A stretch of 64,000 bases of DNA from Desulfomicrobium apsheronum (GTDB lineage: Bacteria; Desulfobacterota; Desulfovibrionia; Desulfovibrionales; Desulfomicrobiaceae): positions 372,001 through 436,000 of the forward strand of contig NZ_FORX01000001.1 in assembly GCF_900114115.1 (NCBI RefSeq), read 5' to 3'. The translations under genes were made by a program, and so were the position numbers. The number at the start of each line of letters is the position of its first letter. Position 1 is the first letter of the stretch. Positions 1 through 8,988 of this stretch are shown piece by piece. The notes beneath the pieces are model-generated. The model was given only the letters and a program-made list of their open reading frames with translations, made no database searches and was not told the DNA's origin.

Positions 1-1
1 C

Positions 2-118
2 GGTGCTCTTGTCGCCGCCGGTTCAGTGGTTACTAAAAATGTTCCCGATGGTGCCCTGTGCGTGGCCAGGGCCAGACAGTCGAATTTGGACCGCAAGAAA
101 AAATCACTTCAATCCTAG
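2..118 (+). CDS. glmU: GlmU C-terminal fragment (UDP-GlcNAc pyrophosphorylase / GlcN-1-P acetyltransferase), 5' end outside window
   Basis: An open frame runs from the window edge to a TAG at 116-118 and encodes 38 residues. It starts GALVAAGSVVTKNVPDGAL and ends in a basic tail. This matches the last turn of the left-handed beta-helix and the C-terminal tail of GlmU, where a GA-x-x-AAG-x-x-VT pattern is usual. GlmU makes UDP-GlcNAc, the precursor for peptidoglycan and lipid A, which suits the lipid A genes further on. Only the tail is visible, so another hexapeptide-repeat acyltransferase is possible. Confidence 0.72.
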   Translation, partial: GALVAAGSVVTKNVPDGALCVARARQSNLDRKKKSLQS

Positions 119-126
119 GATAACTT

Positions 127-306
127 ATGGATATTCTTAATCAGTTGACAGAGAAGATAACCCTCCTTCTGGATCGCCAGGAAGCCTTGAAACTTGAGAA
201 TATGCAATTAAAGGAGTCCCTTGAGCAGGAGCGGCAGACCAAGGAGGCCGTTCTGTCCAGGGTGGAAAATATCTTGAACAGCCTGCAAGAGGTTGATAGA
301 AACTAA
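127..306 (+). CDS. small coiled-coil protein upstream of zapA (ZapB-like)
   Basis: This is a 59-residue ORF from ATG 127 to TAA 304-306, eight bases after the glmU stop and three bases before zapA. The protein is almost entirely one predicted coiled coil (MDILNQLTEKITLLLDRQ, then heptads rich in Leu, Glu and Gln) with no signal peptide. Its size, composition and position next to zapA suggest a ZapB-like division-associated protein. That function is inferred from context, not from a signature motif. Confidence 0.7.
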   Translation: MDILNQLTEKITLLLDRQEALKLENMQLKESLEQERQTKEAVLSRVENILNSLQEVDRN

Positions 307-309
307 GTA

Positions 310-576
310 ATGCCAGGATACAATTTGACAGTGCTCGGCCTCGATCTTTCCTTCGCGGCCGACGTCTCGCCCGAGCGGATTCATAAAGCTGTTGACCTGG
401 TTCATCAGCGCTACAAGGATCTCGAAGGGCGGGTCAGTCACATGAGCAAGGAGCGGCTTCTGACATACCTGGCGTTGAGTCTGGCCGACGATTATTTACA
501 TGATCAAGGGAAGATGTCGCAACTTGAAGGCACGTTGCAGCAGCTTCTTTCGAAGATAGATAGTCCTGAAGAATAG
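310..576 (+). CDS. zapA: cell division protein ZapA
   Basis: This 88-residue protein has the ZapA layout. A short N-terminal beta region (YNLTVLGLDLSFAADVSPE) that resembles the ZapA head is followed by a long helix that would form the coiled-coil dimer. ZapA cross-links FtsZ filaments at the division site. It follows the small coiled-coil gene by three bases, and 6S RNA lies just downstream, an arrangement found in many proteobacteria. The start ATG at 310 directly follows the previous stop. Confidence 0.85.
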   Translation: MPGYNLTVLGLDLSFAADVSPERIHKAVDLVHQRYKDLEGRVSHMSKERLLTYLALSLADDYLHDQGKMSQLEGTLQQLLSKIDSPEE

Positions 577-586
577 TGAACAAGTA

Positions 587-758
587 CCCTGGAGGGTCAG
601 TGATTGGTGATGCGTTTTTGAGCCAATAAAGCGCAATACGGGTAGCTTACAACGGTCTTGTGTGCACGCTTCGGGCAGCCGAAGAAGCCTGATGGGCTGT
701 AGCCAACCCCCTCTTAACTTAAGAGGTTCAAAATGATTCCCAACACTGCCTTCCGGGG
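587..758 (+). ncRNA. ssrS: 6S RNA (SsrS)
   Basis: There is no plausible ORF between zapA and rny. The 5' segment at 587-602 (CCCTGGAGGGTCAGTG) pairs with the 3' segment around 744-758 (CACTGCCTTCCGGGG) to form the closing stem. A central region holds the conserved GAAGAAGCCTGATGGG-type segment near 680-698. Length (about 172 nt) and position after zapA fit 6S RNA, which binds the sigma-70 RNA polymerase holoenzyme in stationary phase. The ends are estimated from the pairing. Confidence 0.85.
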
Positions 759-921
759 CTTTTATCTGGTTCGCCCCTTCCAACAGCCAGTCTCTCATAC
801 ACTCCTTGCCGATCGTAATTAAGCGCTCGCGCTGTTGTCCCGTCAGTCCGATTTAAGGACAGGGATGACGTATCATGGTCGTTGCGCAGCCATCTTAAAT
901 ATATTGTGCCAAGGAGTTTCC

Positions 922-2481
922 ATGACCAGCCAGATCATAATCACCGCTTTCATTTGCACCGGAATTGGTGCGGTTGCGGGTTTTTTGTTCAAAAAATACA
1001 TCACCGATCAAGAGAACGACGACGCGCGCAAATTGTCCGAACGGATTCTGGATGAAGCCAAGAAAGATGCGCAGGCGCACAAGAAAGAGGTTTTGCTCCA
1101 GGCCCAGGACGAGGTTTTTGCCCTGAAGAAGGAAGTCGAACAGGATGCCAAGGACCGCGAGCGTGAACTGAAAAAAAATGAGGCCAGGCTACAGGCCAAG
1201 GAAGAGCGTCTGGAAAAGAAGGTGGAGTCCCTGGCCTTGAAGGAAAGCGAGCTGGTCAGCCTTGAAAAGAAGGTTGCCAAGCAGGAGCGCGCCGTCGAGG
1301 AGAAGGAGGAGGGGCTGCAGGAATTGATCGTTGCCCAACAGACCCGTCTGGAGGAAATTTCCGGATTGACCGCCGAAGAGGCCCGCGCCCGTCTCATGCA
1401 GGAAATTGAGAGCAAGGCCCGCCATGAGGCGGCCAAGATGGTGCGGGTGATCGAGGTCGAGGCGCAGGAGACCGCGCATCGCAAGGCGCAGATGATCATT
1501 GCCAGCGCGGTTCAGCGCTACGCAGGTGATTATGTCTCCGAGCATACGGTCAGCTCGGTGGAGTTGCCCAGTGAAGACATGAAGGGCCGCATCATCGGCC
1601 GTGAAGGCCGCAACATCCGCGCCATCGAAGCGGCCACGGGTGTGGACCTGATTATCGACGACACGCCGGAAACGGTCATTTTGTCCGCTTACAACCCGTT
1701 GCGCCGTGAAGTGGCCAAACGTTCGCTGGAAAGATTGATCAGCGATGGCCGTATTCATCCCGCGCGTATCGAGGATATCGTCAAGAAGGTCGAAAAGGAG
1801 ATGGATGTCCAGATCCGTGAAATCGGCGAGCAGGCCACTTTTGATCTCGGCGTGCACGGAATTCATCCCGAGATTGTCCGCCTGCTGGGTCAGCTGCGCT
1901 TCCGTACCAGTTTCACCCAGAATGTTCTGCAGCATTCCCTTGAAGTGGCGTTTTTGTGCGGAATCATGGCCGCCGAGCTTGGGCTGGACATCAAGAAGGC
2001 CAAACGGGCCGGCCTGCTGCATGATCTGGGCAAGGCCGTGGACCACGAAGTCGAGGGCCCGCATGCGCTCATCGGCGCTGATCTGGCCAAGAAGTATAAC
2101 GAGTCCGCCGAAATCGTGCACGCCATCGCCGCGCACCATGAGGATGTCCCGCCAAAGTCCGTCTATGCCGTGCTGGTCCAGGCTGCTGATAGCCTCTCCG
2201 GAGCACGTCCCGGAGCGCGCAAGGAGCTTTTGGAGAGCTACGTGAAGCGCCTTGAGGAGCTCGAAGGGATTGCCACCGGATTTACCGGAGTGAGCAGGGC
2301 CTTCGCCATTCAGGCTGGCCGGGAAGTTCGCGTCATGGTGGATTGCGAGGCGGTCAACGACGATCAGATCTACATGCTGAGCAAGGATATCGCCAAGCAG
2401 ATAGAGGAAAAGATGACCTACCCCGGTCAGATCCGGGTTACGGTCATCCGCGAGAAGAGGGCCGTGGGCATTGCCAAATAG
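922..2481 (+). CDS. rny: ribonuclease Y
   Basis: The product is 519 residues, the normal RNase Y length. RNase Y is a membrane-anchored endoribonuclease that starts mRNA decay. An N-terminal transmembrane helix (IIITAFICTGIGAVAGFLF, about residues 4-22) is followed by a long charged coiled coil (about 30-190), a KH domain containing GRIIGREGRNIRAIE (about 220-260), and an HD domain with HDLGKAVDHE (about 370). I chose ATG 922 because AAGGAG at 911-916 precedes it and the transmembrane helix then sits at the N terminus. The in-frame extension to 835 lacks these features. The YmdB-like gene follows 7 bases later. Confidence 0.95.
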   Translation: MTSQIIITAFICTGIGAVAGFLFKKYITDQENDDARKLSERILDEAKKDAQAHKKEVLLQAQDEVFALKKEVEQDAKDRERELKKNEARLQAKEERLEKKVESLALKESELVSLEKKVAKQERAVEEKEEGLQELIVAQQTRLEEISGLTAEEARARLMQEIESKARHEAAKMVRVIEVEAQETAHRKAQMIIASAVQRYAGDYVSEHTVSSVELPSEDMKGRIIGREGRNIRAIEAATGVDLIIDDTPETVILSAYNPLRREVAKRSLERLISDGRIHPARIEDIVKKVEKEMDVQIREIGEQATFDLGVHGIHPEIVRLLGQLRFRTSFTQNVLQHSLEVAFLCGIMAAELGLDIKKAKRAGLLHDLGKAVDHEVEGPHALIGADLAKKYNESAEIVHAIAAHHEDVPPKSVYAVLVQAADSLSGARPGARKELLESYVKRLEELEGIATGFTGVSRAFAIQAGREVRVMVDCEAVNDDQIYMLSKDIAKQIEEKMTYPGQIRVTVIREKRAVGIAK

Positions 2482-2488
2482 TTCCCGA

Positions 2489-3265
2489 ATGCGGATTCTC
2501 TTTCTTGGTGACATCGTAGGAAACAGCGGGCGGCAGATGGTTAAGGATCATCTGCCGCGTTTGCGTCGGGAATTGGAGCTGGACGTGGTGCTGGCCAACG
2601 GCGAGAACGCTTCCGGCGGGCTTGGGCTCTCGGCCAAAAGCGCCCAGGAGTTGCACAGATGCGGCGTCGATGTCCTGACCACCGGCAACCATGTCTGGAA
2701 ATTTCCCGACATCCGGCCTGCGCTTGAGAATGAACCGTGGCTGCTGCGTCCGGGCAATTATCCCGCATCGGCGCCGGGCCGTGGCGCGGGCGTGTACGAA
2801 CTGGGCGAAAACCTGCCGCCGCTCATGGTCATCAATCTGCAAGGCCGGACCTTCATGGAAGCCATCGACTGCCCGTTCGCGGTTGCCGAGACTCTGGTCG
2901 CAAAGGCTCCGCCCGAGGCCGTGATCGTGGTTGACATGCACGCCGAGGCCACCTCCGAGAAGCGCGCCCTGGTCCATCTGCTGCGCGGGCGGGTTCAGGC
3001 GGTGGTCGGCACGCACACCCATGTTCAGACCAATGACGCACGAATTTTAGACGAAATGACCGGTTATATCTCCGATCTTGGGATGTGCGGTCCGGAAGAT
3101 TCCTGCCTGGGCATGGACAACGACATAATTTTACGCAGATTTCGAACGGGGTTGCCCCAGCGTTTTGAACTGGCCAAAGGGCCGTGCATGTTGAACGGGG
3201 CGCTTATGGAAGTGGATAACGGCCAATGCCGGTGCATTTCGGCATGGCAATACAGGGCATCTTAA
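2489..3265 (+). CDS. YmdB-family metallophosphoesterase
   Basis: This 258-residue calcineurin-like phosphoesterase has metal-site motifs GDIVGNSGR near the N terminus, NGENA, TGNHVW, VDMHAEATSEK and GTHTHVQTND. YmdB enzymes hydrolyse 2',3'-cyclic nucleotides, and in Bacillus YmdB sits directly downstream of rny, as here. I chose ATG 2489 because the fold begins at MRILFLGDIVG; the upstream TTG at 2471 lies inside rny. It probably shares a transcript with rny and tyrS. The exact substrate cannot be read from sequence. Confidence 0.9.
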   Translation: MRILFLGDIVGNSGRQMVKDHLPRLRRELELDVVLANGENASGGLGLSAKSAQELHRCGVDVLTTGNHVWKFPDIRPALENEPWLLRPGNYPASAPGRGAGVYELGENLPPLMVINLQGRTFMEAIDCPFAVAETLVAKAPPEAVIVVDMHAEATSEKRALVHLLRGRVQAVVGTHTHVQTNDARILDEMTGYISDLGMCGPEDSCLGMDNDIILRRFRTGLPQRFELAKGPCMLNGALMEVDNGQCRCISAWQYRAS

Positions 3266-3280
3266 AGAACAGGAACCGTC

Positions 3281-4477
3281 ATGACAGATATGGAGCTTGC
3301 TCGGCAGCTTGAGCAGATCCGGCGCGGAAGCGTCGAGATCATCAACGAAGAGGAACTGATCGCAAAACTGCGCAGCGGCGCCCCGTTGCGGATCAAGGCC
3401 GGATTTGACCCCACCGCCCCGGACCTTCACCTTGGGCACACGGTACTGATCCAGAAGCTCAAGCATTTTCAGGAACTCGGACATCAGGTCATTTTTCTGA
3501 TCGGTGATTTCACCGGCATGATTGGTGATCCCTCCGGGAAATCCGAAACGCGCAAGAAATTGACCCGCGAAGAGGTTCTCCGCAACGCCGAAACCTACAA
3601 GAAGCAGATTTTCAAGATCCTGGACCAGGAACGAACCGAAATCGCTTTTAACTCCACCTGGATGGACACGTTTTCCGCTGCGGATTTCATCGAGCTCTGC
3701 TCGCGGTACACCGTAGCCCGCATGCTTGAGCGCGATGATTTCGAGAAGCGGTTCAAGGGCAACCAGCCCATCTCCATCCACGAATTCCTGTATCCTCTTG
3801 TCCAGGGATACGACTCCGTGGCCCTCAGGGCCGATGTGGAGCTTGGCGGAACGGACCAGAAGTTCAATCTGCTCATGGGCCGCCACCTGCAGCGTGAGCA
3901 CGGTCAGGCATCGCAGATCGTCTTGACCATGCCCATTCTGGAAGGTCTCGACGGAGTCCAGAAAATGAGCAAGTCGCTGGGCAACTACATTGGCATAGAC
4001 GAGGCTCCGGGCGACATGTTCGGCAAGCTGATGTCCATCTCCGATGAGCTTATGTGGCGTTATTACGAATTGCTTTCCGACAGCTCTCTGGACCGGATCG
4101 CTACCCTGCGGGAGCAGGTTGGCTCCGGGGCCCTGCATCCCAAGACCGCCAAGGAGGATCTGGCCCAGGAGATCACGACACGGTTTCATGGGGCGGAGGC
4201 TGGCGCGGCAGCGCGTGAGGCTTTCAACGCCGTTTTCGCCAAGCAGGGCATTCCGGAGGACATCGAGGTTTTCACGGTTCAGGCCGGTGCGCTGCTGGTG
4301 GATATTCTGAGCGAGAGCGGCGTGTGCTCCTCCAAGGGCGATGCCCGCCGGATGTGCAAGCAAAACGCCGTGACCATCGACGGACGCAAGGAAGACGACG
4401 CTTCCTTCGCATTCGCGCCGGGGGAATACGTGCTGAAGATCGGCAAGAAAAGATTCTTGAAGCTTGTGACGGCTTAA
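3281..4477 (+). CDS. tyrS: tyrosyl-tRNA synthetase (TyrZ type)
   Basis: This 398-residue class I synthetase charges tRNA-Tyr. The HIGH-type motif is HLGHT (about residue 50), followed by [15 protein letters not shown], which is typical of the TyrZ subgroup. The KMSKS loop is KMSKS near residue 228. The last 60 residues resemble an S4 RNA-binding domain. The gene follows the YmdB-like gene by 15 bases and precedes mqnP by 12, so it is probably in the same operon. Confidence 0.95.
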   Translation: MTDMELARQLEQIRRGSVEIINEEELIAKLRSGAPLRIKAGFDPTAPDLHLGHTVLIQKLKHFQELGHQVIFLIGDFTGMIGDPSGKSETRKKLTREEVLRNAETYKKQIFKILDQERTEIAFNSTWMDTFSAADFIELCSRYTVARMLERDDFEKRFKGNQPISIHEFLYPLVQGYDSVALRADVELGGTDQKFNLLMGRHLQREHGQASQIVLTMPILEGLDGVQKMSKSLGNYIGIDEAPGDMFGKLMSISDELMWRYYELLSDSSLDRIATLREQVGSGALHPKTAKEDLAQEITTRFHGAEAGAAAREAFNAVFAKQGIPEDIEVFTVQAGALLVDILSESGVCSSKGDARRMCKQNAVTIDGRKEDDASFAFAPGEYVLKIGKKRFLKLVTA

Positions 4478-4489
4478 GGGGGCGGGCTG

Positions 4490-5353
4490 ATGTTTTCGAT
4501 CTGGCGTAAAACCGTTCTGCTGGCGCGCATGGTCAAGATAGAACATTCGATCTTTGCCCTGCCGTTCGCCTATCTCGGGATGCTCTGGGCCGCAGACGGC
4601 TGGCCGGGCTGGAGGATATTTCTGGCCCTGACCGTGGCCATGGTGGCCGTGCGGTCCTTCGCCATGGCCGTCAATCGCCTTGCGGATCTTCCCATTGATT
4701 CCAAAAACCCGCGCACCCTGACCCGGCCTTTGGTGACGGGCGAACTCAAGGTTTCCGAAACGCTGGTTTTCATAGCCGTCAGCGCCCTTGTCTTCGTCGG
4801 GGGGTGCTGGCAGCTCAACTCCCTCTGTCTGGCGCTTTCTCCTCTGGCACTGGTCTGGTCCGCACTCTACAGCTACACCAAACGATTCACCTTTCTGTGC
4901 CATTTTTTTCTGGGCACTGTCCTTGGGCTTGCCCCCCTGGCCGGATGGCTCGCCGTGTCTCCGGAGATTGTGCTCGCTCCAGTCCTTTTGGGTCTGGGAG
5001 TGACGTTCTGGGTGGCCGGATTTGATATCCTCTACGCCTGCCAGGACGCCGAATTCGATCAGGCCGAGGGCCTGCATTCTTTGCCGGCAGGCAAAGGGGT
5101 GCCGATCGCGCTGGCTCTTTCGACCTTCAGCCATGTGATAACAGCCCTCTTTTTCCTTCTGGCCGGCTGGTCTGCCGGAGCCGGGCTTGTCTATGCGGGT
5201 TTTTGTCTGTTCGTGGCAGTGATCCTGCTTTTCGAGCACCGACTGATCAGTGCCGATGACCTGAGCAAGGTCAACCTGGCTTTTTTCACCTTGAACGGGT
5301 TTGTAGCGGTTTTCTTGTTTGCGGGCGCGGTCATCGACACGACGCTTGGGTAA
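4490..5353 (+). CDS. mqnP: UbiA-family prenyltransferase, menaquinone route (MqnP type)
   Basis: This 287-residue integral membrane protein has about eight hydrophobic segments. Two Asp-rich motifs bind Mg-prenyl diphosphate: NRLADLPIDSKNPRT (about residue 64) and DILYACQDAEFD (about 178). The NR-x-x-D-x-x-x-D-x-KNPRT form is typical of MqnP, which prenylates the futalosine-pathway intermediate in menaquinone synthesis. This suits an organism that uses Qrc, encoded at 22-27 kb, to reduce menaquinone. A ubiquinone-type UbiA is less likely in a strict anaerobe. Confidence 0.85.
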   Translation: MFSIWRKTVLLARMVKIEHSIFALPFAYLGMLWAADGWPGWRIFLALTVAMVAVRSFAMAVNRLADLPIDSKNPRTLTRPLVTGELKVSETLVFIAVSALVFVGGCWQLNSLCLALSPLALVWSALYSYTKRFTFLCHFFLGTVLGLAPLAGWLAVSPEIVLAPVLLGLGVTFWVAGFDILYACQDAEFDQAEGLHSLPAGKGVPIALALSTFSHVITALFFLLAGWSAGAGLVYAGFCLFVAVILLFEHRLISADDLSKVNLAFFTLNGFVAVFLFAGAVIDTTLG

Positions 5354-5374
5354 TTAATCTTCAGGGAGCATCTC

Positions 5375-6823
5375 ATGCGCGAAGCCAACGTTTTTCCCAC
5401 CTACAGAGGGGAAATGGAATATGTCTGCCTCGGTTGTAAGGCCAGATACCCCATCGACGAATTGCATTACACGTGTCCAAGCTGCAAGGGTGTTTTTCTG
5501 CTGGAGGACACACGTTTTTCCGAGTTGGAAAAGACACCCGGCACTGCCTGGCGCGATATTTTCGACCTGCGCGCGGCGACCAAGAATCCGGCCCTGCGCG
5601 GTATCTTCCGTTTTTACGAGCTGATGGCTCCTGTCGTGGCCGAAGAGGACATTGTCTATCTGGGGGAGGGCAACACCCCCGTGACCCGCTCCTCGTCCGC
5701 CCTGGAGCGTCTGGTGGGCCAACCCATGGCCTTCAAGAATGACGGCCAGAATCCGTCCGCGTCATTCAAGGATCGCGGCATGGCCTGCGCCTATTCGTAT
5801 CTGCGCCATCTTGTCGCCAAACACGACTGGGACAATGTCCTGACCATCTGCGCCTCCACCGGTGATACCTCGGCCGCAGCGGCGCTCTACGCGGCGTATG
5901 TGGGCGCCCCCTTGACTTCGGTCGTGCTTTTGCCGCAGGGCAAGGTCACTGCGCAGCAACTGTCCCAGCCTCTCGGAAGTGGGGCAAAAGTACTCGAGAT
6001 CCCTGGTGTTTTTGACGACTGCATGAAGGTGGTCGAGTATCTGGCCGATCATTATCGTGTGGCGCTCCTCAACTCCAAGAACGCCTGGCGCATCCTTGGG
6101 CAGGAGAGCTATGCCTTTGAAGTGGCGCAGTGGTATGATTGGGATCTGCGCGGCAAGGTTATTTTCGTGCCCATCGGCAATGCAGGAAACATCACGGCCA
6201 TCATGAGCGGATTCCTGAAACTCCTGCGGCTTGGGATCATAGAGGCCCTGCCCCGCATCGTCGGAGTACAGTCCGAGCATGCAAATCCGGTGTTCAGGTA
6301 CTATGCCCAGGACGCGGAGCAGCGCAGGTTCGAGGCCGTGAAGGTGCGCCCGTCAGTTGCCCAGGCGGCAATGATCGGCAATCCCGTGTCGTTTCCCCGG
6401 GTGGCGTACCTGGCCGAGCAGTACCAGAAGCTGGGTGGCGCGGGATCGTTTCAGGTCGTGCAGGTCAGCGAACAGCGCATCATCGAGTCCATGCTGCTTG
6501 CCAACCGGCATGGCCATATCGCCTGCACCCAGGGCGGAGAATGCCTGGCCGGGCTCCTTAAAGCCAAGGAGCTTGGACTCATGGAAGAAGGCGAGCTTGC
6601 CGTGCTTGACGCCACGGCGCATGCTTTGAAGTTCGCCGGATTTCAGGACATGTATTTTCATGATGGCTTCGGTCCCGAATTCGAGATCACGCCGGACAAA
6701 AAGCTGGCCAATGTGCCGCGCCTGGTCATTGATCAGGATGAAAAGTCGCGTCTGTCCGAGGATGCGTTTACGGTTCAGGCTGCCCAGAATGTGGTCGGCA
6801 TCCTGGGGCTCGACAAAAAATGA
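5375..6823 (+). CDS. thrC: threonine synthase
   Basis: This is a 482-residue PLP enzyme that converts O-phosphohomoserine to threonine. The N terminus carries a zinc-ribbon-like C-x2-C-x15-C-x2-C (CLGC ... CPSC). The PLP lysine lies in NPSASFKDRGM (about residue 133). A TGDTSAAAA phosphate-binding motif follows. The upstream pathway gene hom lies at 19-20.5 kb on the other strand, not in the same operon. GGGAG precedes the ATG. A bidirectional hairpin follows the stop. Confidence 0.93.
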   Translation: MREANVFPTYRGEMEYVCLGCKARYPIDELHYTCPSCKGVFLLEDTRFSELEKTPGTAWRDIFDLRAATKNPALRGIFRFYELMAPVVAEEDIVYLGEGNTPVTRSSSALERLVGQPMAFKNDGQNPSASFKDRGMACAYSYLRHLVAKHDWDNVLTICASTGDTSAAAALYAAYVGAPLTSVVLLPQGKVTAQQLSQPLGSGAKVLEIPGVFDDCMKVVEYLADHYRVALLNSKNAWRILGQESYAFEVAQWYDWDLRGKVIFVPIGNAGNITAIMSGFLKLLRLGIIEALPRIVGVQSEHANPVFRYYAQDAEQRRFEAVKVRPSVAQAAMIGNPVSFPRVAYLAEQYQKLGGAGSFQVVQVSEQRIIESMLLANRHGHIACTQGGECLAGLLKAKELGLMEEGELAVLDATAHALKFAGFQDMYFHDGFGPEFEITPDKKLANVPRLVIDQDEKSRLSEDAFTVQAAQNVVGILGLDKK

Positions 6824-6850
6824 CGGCGTGTGTCTGAAACGCTCGAAAAT

Positions 6851-6883
6851 AGAAATGGCCGGTGTGCGTAACCGGCCATTTCT
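6851..6883. terminator. bidirectional rho-independent terminator between thrC and lpxI
   Basis: A perfect 12-bp inverted repeat, AGAAATGGCCGG and CCGGCCATTTCT, with a 9-nt loop. It lies between two convergent genes, with T-rich sequence after each arm, and probably ends transcription from both sides. Confidence 0.8.
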
Positions 6884-6908
6884 GTTTTCTGAGGTAAGCG
6901 TACCTGCG

Positions 6909-7721
6909 CTAGGTGCCCGGCGGAAGGCCGAGTAGGGCGATGTCGTGGGCGTTGGCAAAAGCAAGGGCCTGGTCCTGCTCGAAAAAGATGCATCCGCCAG
7001 CCTCAAAGGCCAGGCACGTCGCCCCTACATCGGCCATGGCTTGCAGTGTCTTCAGGCCAAAAGCCGGAAGGTCGAGCCTTTTGTCCTGGGTCGGCTTTGG
7101 CCGCTTTACGACCACCGCGCCGGGGCCCCCAAGCTGTCCGCCGCGTCGTATGGCTGCGTCGGTGCCTTCAATGGCCTCGACGGCAAGAACGATTTTCTCC
7201 CGCACTACCAGGCACTGGCCGATGTCGAACTGTCCCAGGGATTGGGCCAGTTTCCATGCGAATTCTACATCTTCGCGCTCGGCTTGCGTGGGTCTTCTCT
7301 TGGTCAGGATCCCTTCGGGCGCGAGCAGGTTCGGCGAGTAGTGATGAGGCGCGACGACAGCCAGCCCTTCGCGTTCAAGTTCGGCAGTGAGCGCGCGCAG
7401 CAGTACGTCATCCCCGCGCGTCTTGATGGAAAAAAGAAGCCGTGCCGCTCGCCAGTCGGGTCGAAGATCAAGTGCCCTTGGCTTGTTGATGGGACCAGCC
7501 ATGACCACGTGCGTGACGTGGTTGGCGGTGAAGAAATCGATGAGTTTGCCAAGCTGCCCAAGTTTGAGCCAGGAGAAATTGTCGCAGTGGGCCCTAAAGG
7601 CAGGATCGGTGTCGGAAGCGAATCCGACACCGATGACGCGTTCGCCGCGTTCTTTTGCCGTATTGGCCACGGTGATGGGAAATGAGCCGCCGCCCGCGAT
7701 GATGCCAAGCGTTCTGGTCAT
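6909..7721 (-). CDS. lpxI: UDP-2,3-diacylglucosamine pyrophosphatase LpxI
   Basis: This 270-residue protein begins LGIIAGGGSFPITVA, the nucleotide-handling motif of LpxI (former DUF1009). It also has MAGPINKP near residue 74 and the conserved GGQLGGPGAVVVKRPKP segment near 195. LpxI cleaves UDP-diacylglucosamine to lipid X in the lipid A pathway and replaces LpxH in many deltaproteobacteria. It lies 7 bases after lpxA and is the last gene of the long minus-strand block. Confidence 0.92.
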   Translation of the reverse strand: MTRTLGIIAGGGSFPITVANTAKERGERVIGVGFASDTDPAFRAHCDNFSWLKLGQLGKLIDFFTANHVTHVVMAGPINKPRALDLRPDWRAARLLFSIKTRGDDVLLRALTAELEREGLAVVAPHHYSPNLLAPEGILTKRRPTQAEREDVEFAWKLAQSLGQFDIGQCLVVREKIVLAVEAIEGTDAAIRRGGQLGGPGAVVVKRPKPTQDKRLDLPAFGLKTLQAMADVGATCLAFEAGGCIFFEQDQALAFANAHDIALLGLPPGT

Positions 7722-7728
7722 GGCCAGT

Positions 7729-8520
7729 CTAGATGCGTTCAGGCGTTATCGTGCCTCGTTTGCTGCTGCGGATGAAGTCGAGGAGCTTCATGACCTGGGA
7801 GAAGTTGCCAAGCTCTGTCTCGACCTGCTGCATGACTTCGTTGCGTTCCTGGTTGGAGCGCCAGATCAGCTTGTAGGCGGATTTCAGGGCGTGAATCTCC
7901 TCGGAGGAAAACCCGTGCCTGCGCAAACCGATGAGGTTGAGCCCGCGCAATGTGGCGCGTTCGCCGACGGCCAGCATGAAGGGCGGCACGTCCTGGGCAA
8001 CACCGGTTTTTCCGCCGATGAATGCGAAGTCACCGATGTTCACGAATTGGTGCACGGCCGAAAGACCGCCCACAACAACTTCATTGCCTACGACGACATG
8101 CCCGGCAAGGGTCGCGGCATTGGCCAGGACGTTGTTGTCTCCGACCACGCAGTCGTGCGCGATGTGGGAGTAGGCCATCATCAGGTTGTCCGACCCGACC
8201 TGGGTTATTCCGCCGCCGCCTTCGGTGCCGCGGTGGATGGTCGAAAATTCGCGGATTCTGTTGCGGTCCCCGATGACGAGCCTGCTCTCTTCCCCGCCGA
8301 ATTTGAGATCCTGTGGTTCACCGCCGACGCAGGCCATGGAATGGATATGGTTTTTCGTGCCAAGGGTAGTAAAGCGCTTGATCTGGGCTCCGGCGTCGAT
8401 GACGGTCTCGTCACCGATGTGAACCCCGTCTTCGATAACGGCAAACGGGCCGACCGTGACACCGGTGCCAAGATACGCATCCGGATGAACTACCGCTGAA
8501 GGGTGTATGTTTGTTTGCAT
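7729..8520 (-). CDS. lpxA: UDP-N-acetylglucosamine acyltransferase LpxA
   Basis: This 263-residue left-handed beta-helix protein has hexapeptide repeats from the N terminus (IHPSAVVHPDAYLGTGVTV) and the catalytic-His region MAYSHIAHDCVVGD. A helical C-terminal domain starts near residue 195. It transfers the first 3-hydroxyacyl chain to UDP-GlcNAc. Its ATG shares one base with the fabZ stop (TGATG), so translation is probably coupled. Confidence 0.95.
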   Translation of the reverse strand: MQTNIHPSAVVHPDAYLGTGVTVGPFAVIEDGVHIGDETVIDAGAQIKRFTTLGTKNHIHSMACVGGEPQDLKFGGEESRLVIGDRNRIREFSTIHRGTEGGGGITQVGSDNLMMAYSHIAHDCVVGDNNVLANAATLAGHVVVGNEVVVGGLSAVHQFVNIGDFAFIGGKTGVAQDVPPFMLAVGERATLRGLNLIGLRRHGFSSEEIHALKSAYKLIWRSNQERNEVMQQVETELGNFSQVMKLLDFIRSSKRGTITPERI

Positions 8521-8987
8521 CAGTCTTCCCTCGGAACCACGGAAGCGGTCAGGATGCCCTCAGCCACGACCTTTCCGTCGACCATGGCCTTGCCGTTGGT
8601 TTTCCACATGCTCATCTTGTGGCGTTCGTAGGTGACGTGCAGATGTAGCTGGTCACCGGGAAAAACGGGGCGACGAAAGCGAACTTTTTCCATTCCGGTG
8701 AACAGAAAAATCTTGCCCACGGTGTCCGCCGGAGGAAGACTCTTGATGACCATGATCCCACCAGCCTGGGCCAGTGCTTCAAGAATGAGCACGCCGGGCA
8801 TGACTGGATAGGACGGGAAGTGACCCTGAAAGAAAGGTTCGTTGATGGATACGCACTTGATGGCGTGCACCGATTTCATGGGCTCGAAAGAGAGCACTCG
8901 ATCGACCAGGAGGAAAGGATAGCGATGTGGAAGCAGATCCAGAATGTCACGGCTTACGATTTCGCCATTTTCAGGTTTGTTGATCAT
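8520..8987 (-). CDS. fabZ: 3-hydroxyacyl-ACP dehydratase FabZ
   Basis: This 155-residue hot-dog-fold dehydratase of fatty acid synthesis has catalytic His in LLPHRYPFLLVDRV and Glu in MPGVLILEALAQ. I chose ATG 8987, one base after the lpxD stop and preceded by AAAGGGA inside the lpxD end. The longer frame to 9041 would overlap lpxD by 52 bases. The lpxD-fabZ-lpxA order is the classic lipid A arrangement, where both pathways draw on hydroxyacyl-ACP. Confidence 0.95.
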   Translation of the reverse strand: MINKPENGEIVSRDILDLLPHRYPFLLVDRVLSFEPMKSVHAIKCVSINEPFFQGHFPSYPVMPGVLILEALAQAGGIMVIKSLPPADTVGKIFLFTGMEKVRFRRPVFPGDQLHLHVTYERHKMSMWKTNGKAMVDGKVVAEGILTASVVPRED

Positions 8988-8988
8988 A